A DNA stretch of 64,000 nt from Streptomyces aurantiacus (lineage in GTDB: Bacteria; Actinomycetota; Actinomycetes; Streptomycetales; Streptomycetaceae): positions 5,766,001 through 5,830,000 of the forward strand of contig NZ_CP114283.1 in the NCBI RefSeq assembly GCF_027107535.1, in the 5' to 3' direction. The stretch's first letter is position 1; every line of letters starts with the position of its first letter. Below are positions 32,106 to 39,725 of the stretch, piece by piece. The notes beneath the pieces are model-generated. The model was given only the letters and a program-made list of their open reading frames with translations, made no database searches and was not told where the DNA came from. The position numbers and the translations under genes are program-made.

Positions 32106-35100
32106 CGGTCCTCCCCCGCGCGCAGCACACGGGCCAGGTCGACCCGTCCCAGGAACCGGGCGACGACCGACACGATCGCGCAGATCATGAGCGTCGTCGC
32201 ACCTGCCGTGAGGGCCACCCGCACCCAGGGCACGTCGGTGAGCAGTCCCGGGTAGACCGGCCTTCCCGTGTCGTCGACGGTCACCACCGGCATGATCGTC
32301 GCGGCCAGTGCGGTGCCCAGCAGGGTGCCGAGGACCGCCGCCACCGCGGCCAGCACGAGTTGCTCCGTCCACAGGTACGCGGCGAGTTGCCCGCGCCGCA
32401 CGCCGAGGGCCCGCAGCAGCGCGAACTCCCGTGTTCTGGCCCGCGCCGAGAGTGCCGTGTGCAGGGTGAAGCCGACGACGGCGAACGCCGGGGCGAGGAC
32501 GAGACACAGGGTGAGTGCCCCGCGCGCGCCCTGCCGCAGCGGATCGGCGGCCAGCCGGGCCCGCATCCGCGGCACGTCGGCGGCGGCGCCGAGGAGGGGA
32601 TCGGCACGCACGGCTCTCAGTGCCGCCGTCGCGTCGCCGCGGTCGGCGGCCACCCACCAGGCGGACTCGGCGACGGGCAGTGTTCCGCCGAGCGCGAACT
32701 GGGCGGCCATGGCCCGGGAGTCGGCCAACAGCCGCGGCCGGTCGCGGTCGGCGCCCGGCACGGCGTCGATCCTCCCGACGATCTTGATGCGGGCGGTGCC
32801 GCCACCGGTGCGCTGCACCGTGATCGTGTCTCCCACGCGGGCCACACCGGACGACAGGAGCGTGCGGTCGGCGAGCGCGGGTGCGGCCGGACGTCCCTTG
32901 GCACGGTCGGTGCCCAGCCGCACGCTCCAGGTCGGGTACCTGAGAGTGACGTCCGGACCGCGCAGGACCGCGTCCAGGAGTGTGCCGGGCGCCGGGCGGT
33001 CGGAGCACAGCACCGGCCCCGGAGCGCTCCGGGGCGAGCGCCGCGGCGTGGCGTCGGGGCATCCGGCGATCTTCCGGTCGGGAGCGTCGGTGCGCAGGTC
33101 GCGCCAGGCCGCGGGCCGGGTGAGGCCGGGCACGCCGTCGACGGACAGGCGGTACGTGCGTCGGACGGTCTCTCCGGTCATGCTCAGACCCACCTGGACG
33201 ATGCGTGCGCCTTCGCCGTCGACGGGGACCTTCAACCGCACGGTACGGACCGCGCCACCGGTGTCCTCGATGACGGCCTCGCTCGCTCGGGTGAGCCCGT
33301 CGGCGTCCACGAAGTGGACGGTGAGCGTGACCGGCACGGGGGTGCCGGGCCCGTCGGCGGAGAGCCGGACGCGCAGCGGCAGTTCGCGTGCCGAGCCGCT
33401 CAACGGCAGCCCGTAGGCGGGTATGTTCCGGCCGAGCGGGGCGACCAGCTCGGCGACCGGCCGGTCGCCGAGGTCGGACCGCAGGGCCGGAGCGGGACCG
33501 GTCGCGGTGTTCACGCCGGTGACGGTGAGCCAGCTCTGGCCGAGGTATCCGTTCGCCTCGACCAGGGGCGTGACGGCCCCGGCACCGGGCAGTGCGGCGT
33601 ACGTGGCACGCCGCTCCGCGAGCGGCAGGCGCTGCCCGGGGACGATCCGCAGGTCGGCGCCGACCTTGAAGACCGCCTGGTCGTGGTCCCCGCGGTCCAG
33701 GATGGCCAGTGCGGTGCTGCTGAGGGCCGCCACGGCCAGGGCGAGCGTCACCAGCAGTGCGGGACCGGCATGCCGCGCGGCCCGCCGCGCGATCTGCCAG
33801 CCGCCCAGGGCCAGTACGAGTCCGGTGCCGCGTCGCGCGAGCGGATCGGTGATCCGTGCGGCCAGGGGCAGCGCCCGCAGGACGAGCAATGCGGCCGCGC
33901 AGGTCATCGCGACCGGCGCGAGGACCAGCACCGGGTCGACGCCACCGCCGGTGACGGGCGAGCGGTACTGCCGCAGTTGCAGCCAGCCGAGCACGGCGAC
34001 GGCGGCGAGTGCCACGTCGGCTCCGAGCCGCTGCGCTCCCGCGAACCGTCCGAGGCGCAGCCGGAGCCTGCGCACCGCGTGCCGGTCCCGCACGGTGCGC
34101 ACGGTCGGCAGCAGCAGGGCGACGCCGTGCACCAGGACGGCGAGCAGCGCGGCGACCCAGCCGGCGGCCAGGGTCGCCGTCGCCGGTACGTCGCCGGGTA
34201 TCAGCCCGGCCCCGTCGAGGAGGCGCAACAGCGGTCCCGCCAGGTACGGCGCGGCCACACCTGCGGGCACCGCCACGGCCGCCCACTGTCCCGCCGTCGC
34301 CAGACCCAGCCGCGTGGTTCCGGCACCCCGCGCGGCCAGCAGCGCCAGTTCGGGGCGGCGGTGCTCGGCAAGCTGACGCGCCGTGAGCACGAGAGCGGCG
34401 GCCGCCAGGGCGGCGAGCAGGGTGGCCGGGATGTACAGGCCGGCCCGGGCCACGGCGATGGGAGTGCTCAGGTCGTCGAGCGCGTTGTCGAGCGTGGACC
34501 GGGCATCGAGCTCGGCCAGGACCGGCCCACCACGGAAGACGGACAGCGAGACGTCACTGCCGGCGAAGGCGTCGGCACGCCGTTGCAGCGGCCCGATGTC
34601 ACCGAGCCGGAGCCCACGGGTGTCCGGCACACCCAGCCACAGCGCGTCGGAGGCCTTTGCCAGGCCGGGTGTCGCCGCGAGCGCCGCACGCGGCACCAGC
34701 GCCATGGACTCCGGAGCGGCGAAAGTGGGGCTCAGGTTCGCCCAGACGGCAGGACTGCGGTCGCCCACCCGGTACAGCCCTGCCACCCGCAAGGTCACCG
34801 AGCGTCCGCTGTCGGGCTGCACCCGCAGTTCGTCACCGGGCCGCACCGCAAGCTCCGCGGCGAACACATCACTGAGCGCCGTCTCGACGATCCCCGCGCC
34901 GCCTGCCCGCGGCCAGCGTCCCGCCACCAACCCCGCGTGCCGCTGCATCTCCTGGAGACCGACGAGCGTCACGGCGGCAGCGTCCCGCCGACGGCCGTCC
35001 ACCTCGGTCACACTGAGCGCCGAGGAACGACTGGCCGGGGCCCGTAACGCCGACCAGGTGTGATGCGGTACGCCGCCGAAGGCCCGGTCGACGGCGGCCC

Positions 35101-35338
35101 GTACGAGGCGATCGACCTCTCCCGCACCACGGGTCCGGTACGCTCCGGAAACCTCGACCACGGCCTCCGGGTCACGGGCGAGCCGCCGCTGCACCCCGCC
35201 TTCGACGGCCCTGTCGGTGAGCGCCGCGAGGGCTGCCAGGACGGTGGCAGCGAGCAGCACGGCAAGCCCCGCGGCCCCCAGCACCAGTCCATGGTGCACC
35301 GTCGCACGCATGGCGGCAGGCGCACGTCTCCCACTCAA
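32102..35338 (-). CDS. FtsX-like ABC permease (second)
   Basis: About 1078 residues from a TTG at 35338, or 1069 from the ATG at 35311. Like its partner it has a first span (VHHGLVLGAAGLAVLLAATV), external domains with beta-rich sequence (residues about 60-300 and 560-910), and two blocks of membrane spans, ending with the typical FtsX helix set (FTLHTALSARARTREFALLR, ALGVRRGQLAAYLWTEQLVL). It is the first gene of the operon. It probably heterodimerises with the 935-residue permease, powered by the 315-residue ATPase. The substrate is unknown; no sensor kinase lies next to it. Confidence 0.78.
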   Translation of the reverse strand: MSGRRAPAAMRATVHHGLVLGAAGLAVLLAATVLAALAALTDRAVEGGVQRRLARDPEAVVEVSGAYRTRGAGEVDRLVRAAVDRAFGGVPHHTWSALRAPASRSSALSVTEVDGRRRDAAAVTLVGLQEMQRHAGLVAGRWPRAGGAGIVETALSDVFAAELAVRPGDELRVQPDSGRSVTLRVAGLYRVGDRSPAVWANLSPTFAAPESMALVPRAALAATPGLAKASDALWLGVPDTRGLRLGDIGPLQRRADAFAGSDVSLSVFRGGPVLAELDARSTLDNALDDLSTPIAVARAGLYIPATLLAALAAAALVLTARQLAEHRRPELALLAARGAGTTRLGLATAGQWAAVAVPAGVAAPYLAGPLLRLLDGAGLIPGDVPATATLAAGWVAALLAVLVHGVALLLPTVRTVRDRHAVRRLRLRLGRFAGAQRLGADVALAAVAVLGWLQLRQYRSPVTGGGVDPVLVLAPVAMTCAAALLVLRALPLAARITDPLARRGTGLVLALGGWQIARRAARHAGPALLVTLALAVAALSSTALAILDRGDHDQAVFKVGADLRIVPGQRLPLAERRATYAALPGAGAVTPLVEANGYLGQSWLTVTGVNTATGPAPALRSDLGDRPVAELVAPLGRNIPAYGLPLSGSARELPLRVRLSADGPGTPVPVTLTVHFVDADGLTRASEAVIEDTGGAVRTVRLKVPVDGEGARIVQVGLSMTGETVRRTYRLSVDGVPGLTRPAAWRDLRTDAPDRKIAGCPDATPRRSPRSAPGPVLCSDRPAPGTLLDAVLRGPDVTLRYPTWSVRLGTDRAKGRPAAPALADRTLLSSGVARVGDTITVQRTGGGTARIKIVGRIDAVPGADRDRPRLLADSRAMAAQFALGGTLPVAESAWWVAADRGDATAALRAVRADPLLGAAADVPRMRARLAADPLRQGARGALTLCLVLAPAFAVVGFTLHTALSARARTREFALLRALGVRRGQLAAYLWTEQLVLAAVAAVLGTLLGTALAATIMPVVTVDDTGRPVYPGLLTDVPWVRVALTAGATTLMICAIVSVVARFLGRVDLARVLRAGEDR

Positions 35339-35404
35339 CTCGCCGCTCTCCCCCCGTACGGCCAGCCACAGTATGGGTCCGTCCGTCCGGGAGCCGCAAT
35401 CGTC

Positions 35405-35468
35405 CGGACCGGTCCGACCGCGATCGGGCGGGTACCCGGCGTGACGCCCAACTGACGTGCATCGTCAG
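35405..35468. promoter_or_regulatory. two short dyads in the divergent region between permease and GNAT genes
   Basis: CGGACCGGTCCG at 35405-35416 is a perfect 12-base palindrome. CTGACG (35452-35457) and CGTCAG (35463-35468) form a second dyad with a five-base spacer. Both lie between the permease start and the GNAT gene. Either could be a repressor site, but no regulator gene is adjacent. Confidence 0.35.
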
Positions 35469-35560
35469 CTTGTTGCTCCTTCCGCCCTGACGGCCGCATT
35501 GACGGCCTCTCACCGAAATGCGTTTCTGCCGGGGTGTACTCATCAGCTATAGAAGGATTC

Positions 35561-36058
35561 ATGACGTCCTGGAGCCTGGCGCCCGAAGCAGTCGACTCAC
35601 CCGACGCGACCGGTCTGCGCCGCGACTACTACGCCGAGGTCGCGAGCCGCTACTGGAAGAGGCCTGCGACCGCCGAGGAGATCGACCAGGGCCTGGCCGG
35701 CGACGGCGTCGAGCTGCTGACCCCGCCCACGGGCCGGTTCGTCGTCGGACGCTACGGCGGGGAGGCCGCCGCCTGCGGCGGGGTGCTGATGCTGGACGCC
35801 GCACGTGCCGAACTCACCCGCGTCTACCTGCGCCCCGCGTTCCGCGGGAAGAAGGGCGCGAGCTTCCTGCTGGAGCTGCTGGAGGCCGAGGCGCACAGGC
35901 TCGGAGCCCGCCGGATGGTGCTCAACACGCGCCTCGACCTGACCGAGGCGCGCTCCCTGTACGTCCGTCACGGCTACGACGAGATCCCGGCGTACTGCAG
36001 GGGCGAGTACATGGAGATCTGGTACGGCAAGGAGCTCGGGTCACCCCCGGCTCCATGA
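35561..36058 (+). CDS. GNAT family acetyltransferase
   Basis: This 165-residue protein is a compact GNAT: RFVVGRYGGEAAACGGVLML, AELTRVYLRPAFRGKKGASF (motif A, with RGKKGA binding the CoA pyrophosphate), LLELLEAEAHRLGARRMVLN and ARSLYVRHGYDEIPAY. The substrate is unknown. GAAGGA precedes the ATG at 35561, which I prefer to the GTG at 35534. A weak promoter (TTCTGC 35524-35529, TATAGA 35548-35553) stands just upstream. Confidence 0.78.
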   Translation: MTSWSLAPEAVDSPDATGLRRDYYAEVASRYWKRPATAEEIDQGLAGDGVELLTPPTGRFVVGRYGGEAAACGGVLMLDAARAELTRVYLRPAFRGKKGASFLLELLEAEAHRLGARRMVLNTRLDLTEARSLYVRHGYDEIPAYCRGEYMEIWYGKELGSPPAP

Positions 36059-36072
36059 CGCATGGGGGCCAT

Positions 36073-36465
36073 ATGATTTCGGGCATGCCCCCTCCCGATG
36101 TCACACCGGACCTGCGCCCCGGTGCTGTGCCGTCCGGCGACCGGTCGCCGTCCGGGGTGGACCGGGTGATCACGGGGTTGTCGTGGTGGTGGTTGTCCGC
36201 TCCCGTCATCCTGCTGACTCCCGCGGTCGCCCACGCCATGGGTGTCCCTGAGGTGCGGGAGGAGTGGGGCCGACTGTTCGGGCTGTCCGCGCTGCTCAGC
36301 ATGGTGGTCGCGCCCGCCGCGGGACTGGCGGTGGCACTCGTCGGGCGTCGGCGGCGGGCTCGTCGGCGCTTCGTCGTCATGGGGACCGTGTCCAGCCTGC
36401 CGGTGCTCTTCTTCTGGGTCTTCGGCATGCTGTTCGCCGAGTGTCCGGACGGCTATCACTGCTAG
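36073..36465 (+). CDS. small hypothetical membrane protein
   Basis: This 130-residue protein has three membrane spans: WWWLSAPVILLTPAVAHAMG, LFGLSALLSMVVAPAAGLAV and VSSLPVLFFWVFGMLF, with a basic RRRRARRR loop between the second and third. It ends with a polar CPDGYHC. The ATG at 36073 has a GGGGG tract at ribosome-site distance; the ATG at 36085 is the alternative. I recognise no family. Confidence 0.55.
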   Translation: MISGMPPPDVTPDLRPGAVPSGDRSPSGVDRVITGLSWWWLSAPVILLTPAVAHAMGVPEVREEWGRLFGLSALLSMVVAPAAGLAVALVGRRRRARRRFVVMGTVSSLPVLFFWVFGMLFAECPDGYHC

Positions 36466-36544
36466 GGGTAGGGGTGCACCGGCGAAGGTCACGCCCGCGG
36501 CAGCCCCCGGCTCAGTCGTACGGCACGGGTGTGAGGGTGTGTCC

Positions 36545-36760
36545 ATGAACTCCCGTCGGGTCACGTCGAGTTCTCACCGTCGCCGCGCCGCTCGCGCTGA
36601 TGGCCGCACTGCCGGCCTGCGGCTCGTCGCTGCCACCGCTTCGGTCGCGGCCGTCACAGCATCGGCGCTCCTGATCGTCGGACGCCGCCGCAGGAAGGCG
36701 TCCGCTCCTCCTGGCCGAGTGCGGACACCCTGGTGGGCGCGCTTCGAACGAGAGCTGTGA
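36545..36760 (+). CDS. small basic membrane protein or decayed lipoprotein gene
   Basis: The in-frame reading from the ATG at 36545 gives 71 residues with one span (LVAATASVAAVTASALLIVG) flanked by arginines, ending GRVRTPWWARFEREL. Reading one base out of frame just after the first six codons gives LTVAAPLALMAALPACGSS, a textbook lipoprotein signal, but that frame stops after 35 more bases or so. The stretch may thus be a lipoprotein gene broken by a frameshift. Coding status is uncertain. Confidence 0.3.
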   Translation: MNSRRVTSSSHRRRAARADGRTAGLRLVAATASVAAVTASALLIVGRRRRKASAPPGRVRTPWWARFEREL

Positions 36761-37053
36761 CCCCATCGGACGGCCGCGTACGGTCGGCACCGGCCAGTGG
36801 CACTCGTCGGGCCGCCCGACCGGCGCCGCGGCGACGCTCCCCCACGCGGTCGGCCGGTGGGTGGGCCGAGCGGCCCGTCACGCAGGTCGGCGGCGTCGGA
36901 CTCCCGGCCGGCACCATCCCCTGCCGGGGCTCACCCGAGAAAGCCGAAAAGACTTCGAGAAAACTTTGGCCGGCGATGTCGAGAACCCGTGACCCGCTCC
37001 GTCCCCGCTGTGAACGCGACCACAATGGCTCGCACCGGATCGAGGAGAACACC
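36761..37053. other. intergenic region upstream of the YciI/sigma operon
   Basis: About 290 bases. No frame reads like protein. The stretch GAGAAAGCCGAAAAGACTTC (from about 36948) is AT-richer than its surroundings and may hold the promoter. I cannot assign boxes. Confidence 0.35.
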
Positions 37054-37461
37054 ATGGCCAAGTACCTGTTGCTCAAGCACTACCGAGGCGCCCCGGCTGC
37101 GGTCAACGACGTCCCCATGGAGCAGTGGACTCCGGAGGAGATCTCGGCCCACGTGCAGTACATGCGGGACTTCGCAGCCAGGCTCGAGGAGACGGGCGAA
37201 TTCGTGGACGGTCAGGCGCTGGCCCCCGAGGGGACGTTCGTCCAGTACGCCGGCGAGGGGCGCCCGCCGGTCACCGACGGCCCGTTCGCCGAGACCAAGG
37301 ACCTCATCGCCGGCTGGATGGTGATCGACGTCGACAGCTACGAGCGAGCCGTCGAGCTGGCCGGAGAGCTGTCGGCCGCCCCCGGGGCAGGCGGGAAGCC
37401 GATCCACGAGTGGCTCGAGCTGCGCCCCTTCCTGACCACGCCGCCCACCATCACGGAGTGA
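37054..37461 (+). CDS. YciI-like/DGPF domain protein
   Basis: This 135-residue protein has the YCII/DGPF fold: MAKYLLLKHYRGAPAAVNDV, QYMRDFAARLEETGEFVDGQ, then the signature VTDGPFAETKDLIAGWMVID and PIHEWLELRPF. The family is a ferredoxin-like dimer with no proven general reaction. DGPF proteins are characteristic neighbours of ECF42-type sigma factors, which is the next gene here. GAGGAG precedes the ATG. Confidence 0.88.
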   Translation: MAKYLLLKHYRGAPAAVNDVPMEQWTPEEISAHVQYMRDFAARLEETGEFVDGQALAPEGTFVQYAGEGRPPVTDGPFAETKDLIAGWMVIDVDSYERAVELAGELSAAPGAGGKPIHEWLELRPFLTTPPTITE

Positions 37462-38615
37462 CCTCTCACGTGAACGAGGTCCTGCTCCGGAGCCTCACAC
37501 CGAGCGTGCTCGGAATCCTCGTCCGCCGCGGAGCCGACTTCGCGGCGGCCGAGGACGCCGTGCAGGACGCGCTGGTCGAGGCGGTCCGTGTCTGGCCCGC
37601 CGACCCGCCGCGGGACCCGAAGGGCTGGCTGGTCACCGTGGCCTGGCGCCGGTTCCTCGACGCCACCCGGGCGGACACCGCCCGCCGCAGGCGTGAGGAC
37701 CTCGTGGACGAGGAACCGGCGCCCGGTCCCGGGCCCGCGACGGACGACACACTCCAGCTCTACTTCCTGTGCGCCCATCCGTCGCTGACGCCGTCGTCGG
37801 CGGTCGCGCTCACGCTGCGCGCCGTCGGCGGGCTGACCACCCGACAGATCGCTCAGGCCTATCTGGTGCCCGAGGCGACCATGGCGCAGCGCATCAGCCG
37901 GGCCAAGCGCACGGTCTCCGGTGTCCGGTTCGACCAGCCGGGGGACGTCGCCACCGTGCTGCGAGTCCTCTATCTGGTCTTCAACGAGGGGTACTCCGGT
38001 GACGTCGACCTCGCCGCCGAGGCCATCCGGCTCACCCGGCAGCTCGCGGCCGCGATCGACCACCCCGAGGTGGCCGGGCTGCTCACCCTGATGCTGCTCC
38101 ACCACGCCCGGCGGGCGGCCCGGACAGCGCCCGACGGCAGCCTGGTGCCTCTCGCCGAGCAGGACCGCGGCCTTTGGGACACCAAGTCGATCGCCGAAGG
38201 GGTCGAGATCCTGCAGGCGGCTCTCGCCCGCGACCGGCTGGGCGAGTTCCAGGCACAGGCCGCCGTCGCGGCACTCCACGCCGACGCGCCCACCGCCGAG
38301 GAGACCGACTGGGTGCAGATCGTGGAGTGGTACGACGAGCTCGTGCGCCTGACCGACAGCCCGGTCGTCCGGCTCAACCGTGCGGTGGCCGTCGGTGAGG
38401 CCGACGGACCGCGCGCCGGCCTCGCGGCGCTCGCGGCGCTGGACGACTCCCTGCCCCGCCACACAGCGGTGGCGGCGTACCTCCACGAGCGCGACGGCGA
38501 CCTGACGAAGGCGGCGCGGCTGTACGCCGAGGCGGCGCAGAAGGCGCCCAACCTCCCCGAACGCAACCACCTGACACGCCAAGCCGCCCGGCTCAACACC
38601 CACCGGGGTCGCTGA
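37458..38615 (+). CDS. ECF42-type RNA polymerase sigma factor with C-terminal DUF6596/TPR-like extension
   Basis: This 385-residue protein starts with sigma region 2 (LVRRGADFAAAEDAVQDALV, EAVRVWPADPPRDPKGWLVT) and region 4 (TLRAVGGLTTRQIAQAYLVP, EATMAQRISRAKRTV). The remaining 210 residues are the DUF6596 extension with helix repeats (RVLYLVFNEGYSGDVDLAAE, WVQIVEWYDELVRLTDSPVV, RLNRAVAVGEADGP), which defines ECF42 and is needed for its activity in studied members. There is no anti-sigma gene, as expected for the group. The GTG at 37458 overlaps the YciI stop (GTGA); the GTG at 37470 is the alternative. Confidence 0.88.
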   Translation: MTSHVNEVLLRSLTPSVLGILVRRGADFAAAEDAVQDALVEAVRVWPADPPRDPKGWLVTVAWRRFLDATRADTARRRREDLVDEEPAPGPGPATDDTLQLYFLCAHPSLTPSSAVALTLRAVGGLTTRQIAQAYLVPEATMAQRISRAKRTVSGVRFDQPGDVATVLRVLYLVFNEGYSGDVDLAAEAIRLTRQLAAAIDHPEVAGLLTLMLLHHARRAARTAPDGSLVPLAEQDRGLWDTKSIAEGVEILQAALARDRLGEFQAQAAVAALHADAPTAEETDWVQIVEWYDELVRLTDSPVVRLNRAVAVGEADGPRAGLAALAALDDSLPRHTAVAAYLHERDGDLTKAARLYAEAAQKAPNLPERNHLTRQAARLNTHRGR

Positions 38616-38663
38616 CGGGGCGCACGAGTGCTTACAGGCCCGGAGGCCCGCAGGAACAGCTGG

Positions 38664-38702
38664 CAGGGGCCTGCCCGGCGTGCTGTGCCAGGCAGGCCCC
38701 TG
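38664..38702. terminator. strong hairpin terminator between sigma factor and DUF1062 genes
   Basis: Twelve-base perfect arms (CAGGGGCCTGCC at 38664-38675 and its complement at 38691-38702) with a 15-base loop lie between converging genes. Confidence 0.7.
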
Positions 38703-38731
38703 ACCCTTGGTTCCCCGGGTTCCGGGGCGGC

Positions 38732-39280
38732 TCAGCGCTTGAGGGTGAAGGTGAAGTCGCCGGAGAGCTTGCCGCTCAGCCGGACTGCCGAAACGAGCTT
38801 CTCCTGCGTGATCAGTCTCTCGGCCTCGGCCCGCGAAAGACCGCAGCCTTCAGCGATCAGTCGCACCGGCCTGACAGGGATCCGCGCCGCGAAGCGGACC
38901 GATACGTCGATCACCTCGTGATTGAGGTGGTCCGATCCGCCTGTGTCGAGGCGCCAGGCGTTGTCCCAGTCGAGGGCGATGCGATTGCGGCGCCGCACGA
39001 CCGGATCCTGGAGCAACTCGGCTGCCAGACCAAGGTCGTTGTCATGCAGTCGGTCCAGCAGGTCGGACCGTACGGAGCGCACGTGTGTCCGCTCCAGCAC
39101 GGTGAGCTTGGCCGTGTCCCCGCAACCGGTGCAGAGCACGAGGAGCCAGACATCGATGAGTTTGTGGTGTGCGTTGACGCGAAACTTACCGCTTGCCCGG
39201 AAGCGGCCGGACGCGCACGCGTGGCAACGGCGCAGCACGAGGGGCAGGCAGGTGGGCATGACCACCCAGGTTTTGAGCAC
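38732..39280 (-). CDS. DUF1062 family protein
   Basis: This 182-residue protein matches DUF1062: TWVVMPTCLPLVLRRCHACA, FRASGKFRVNAHHKLIDVWL, LVLCTGCGDTAKLTVLERTH, DLLDRLHDNDLGLAAELLQD. The CHAC and CTGC pairs could bind zinc. The C-terminal half resembles an S4-like RNA-binding helix set (GLSRAEAERLITQEKLVSAV, RLSGKLSGDFTFTL). The function is unknown; the S4 likeness is my inference. I chose the GTG at 39280, since the family begins at VLKTW, over a TTG at 39316. Confidence 0.8.
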   Translation of the reverse strand: MLKTWVVMPTCLPLVLRRCHACASGRFRASGKFRVNAHHKLIDVWLLVLCTGCGDTAKLTVLERTHVRSVRSDLLDRLHDNDLGLAAELLQDPVVRRRNRIALDWDNAWRLDTGGSDHLNHEVIDVSVRFAARIPVRPVRLIAEGCGLSRAEAERLITQEKLVSAVRLSGKLSGDFTFTLKR

Positions 39281-39463
39281 AGAAGTACACCGGTTCCAGT
39301 GAGAAGTCCGCAGCAAAAGGCAGCGCGGCGCAACTGCGCGACGCGCGACGAATCAGCACTCGGGAGGTCTCACACGGTGTACAACGGCACGTCCTTACCC
39401 GGACAACTCGGTTCGGCAGCACGGTAATGGCGTGCAGCGGTGCTGCTCCACCGGTTTTCGGGT
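39281..39463. other. intergenic region upstream of DUF1062
   Basis: About 180 bases with no gene. It separates the DUF1062 start from the stop codon of the MFS remnant. Confidence 0.4.
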
Positions 39464-39720
39464 CTACGGGGCGATCACTTCGACCGGTTCCGGCTCGTTC
39501 GCCGGTGCATGAGTGGGGTGTTGGGGACCGCGGGCCAGTACGTGGAGCAACAGCGCGGCCATGAAAGCCACTCCGGCCCACATGGCGTGCTGCCGGCCGT
39601 CGACGAACGACTCATGGGCGGCACGGATCAGCACCTCGGCGTCGGACCTGCCTCGTTCGCGGCGGCGAGAGCGTTGGCGGCACCCTCGCGCGCGGTGTCG
39701 GCCGGCCCACCCCGCGTGTG
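39464..39720 (-). pseudogene. C-terminal remnant of an MFS (DHA2-type) drug transporter
   Basis: The minus-strand frame ending at the TAG 39464-39466 reads RGGPADTAREGAANALAAAN, then AHESFVDGRQHAMWAGVAFM followed by AALLLHVLARG and a polar tail. This is the last loop and final membrane span of DHA2-type 14-span exporters (the SFVDG motif precedes the last helix). Upstream, in frame, the sequence turns into an out-of-frame reading of the neighbouring ABC gene, so only about 85 residues remain. I infer that the 5' part was lost when the ABC transporter gene arrived. Confidence 0.6.
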
Positions 39721-39725
39721 GTGGG

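Noticed and set aside
32106..34286. Upstream extension of the first permease frame (total 1662 residues open)
   Set aside because: The extension is arginine/alanine/glycine noise and is antiphase to the second permease. The permease proper begins at the ATG 32105 with a membrane span and a four-base overlap with the upstream gene.
32057..35047. 996-residue open frame on the plus strand
   Set aside because: It is antisense to the second permease and has the Gly/Arg/His/Gln-rich composition of a shadow frame in GC-rich DNA.
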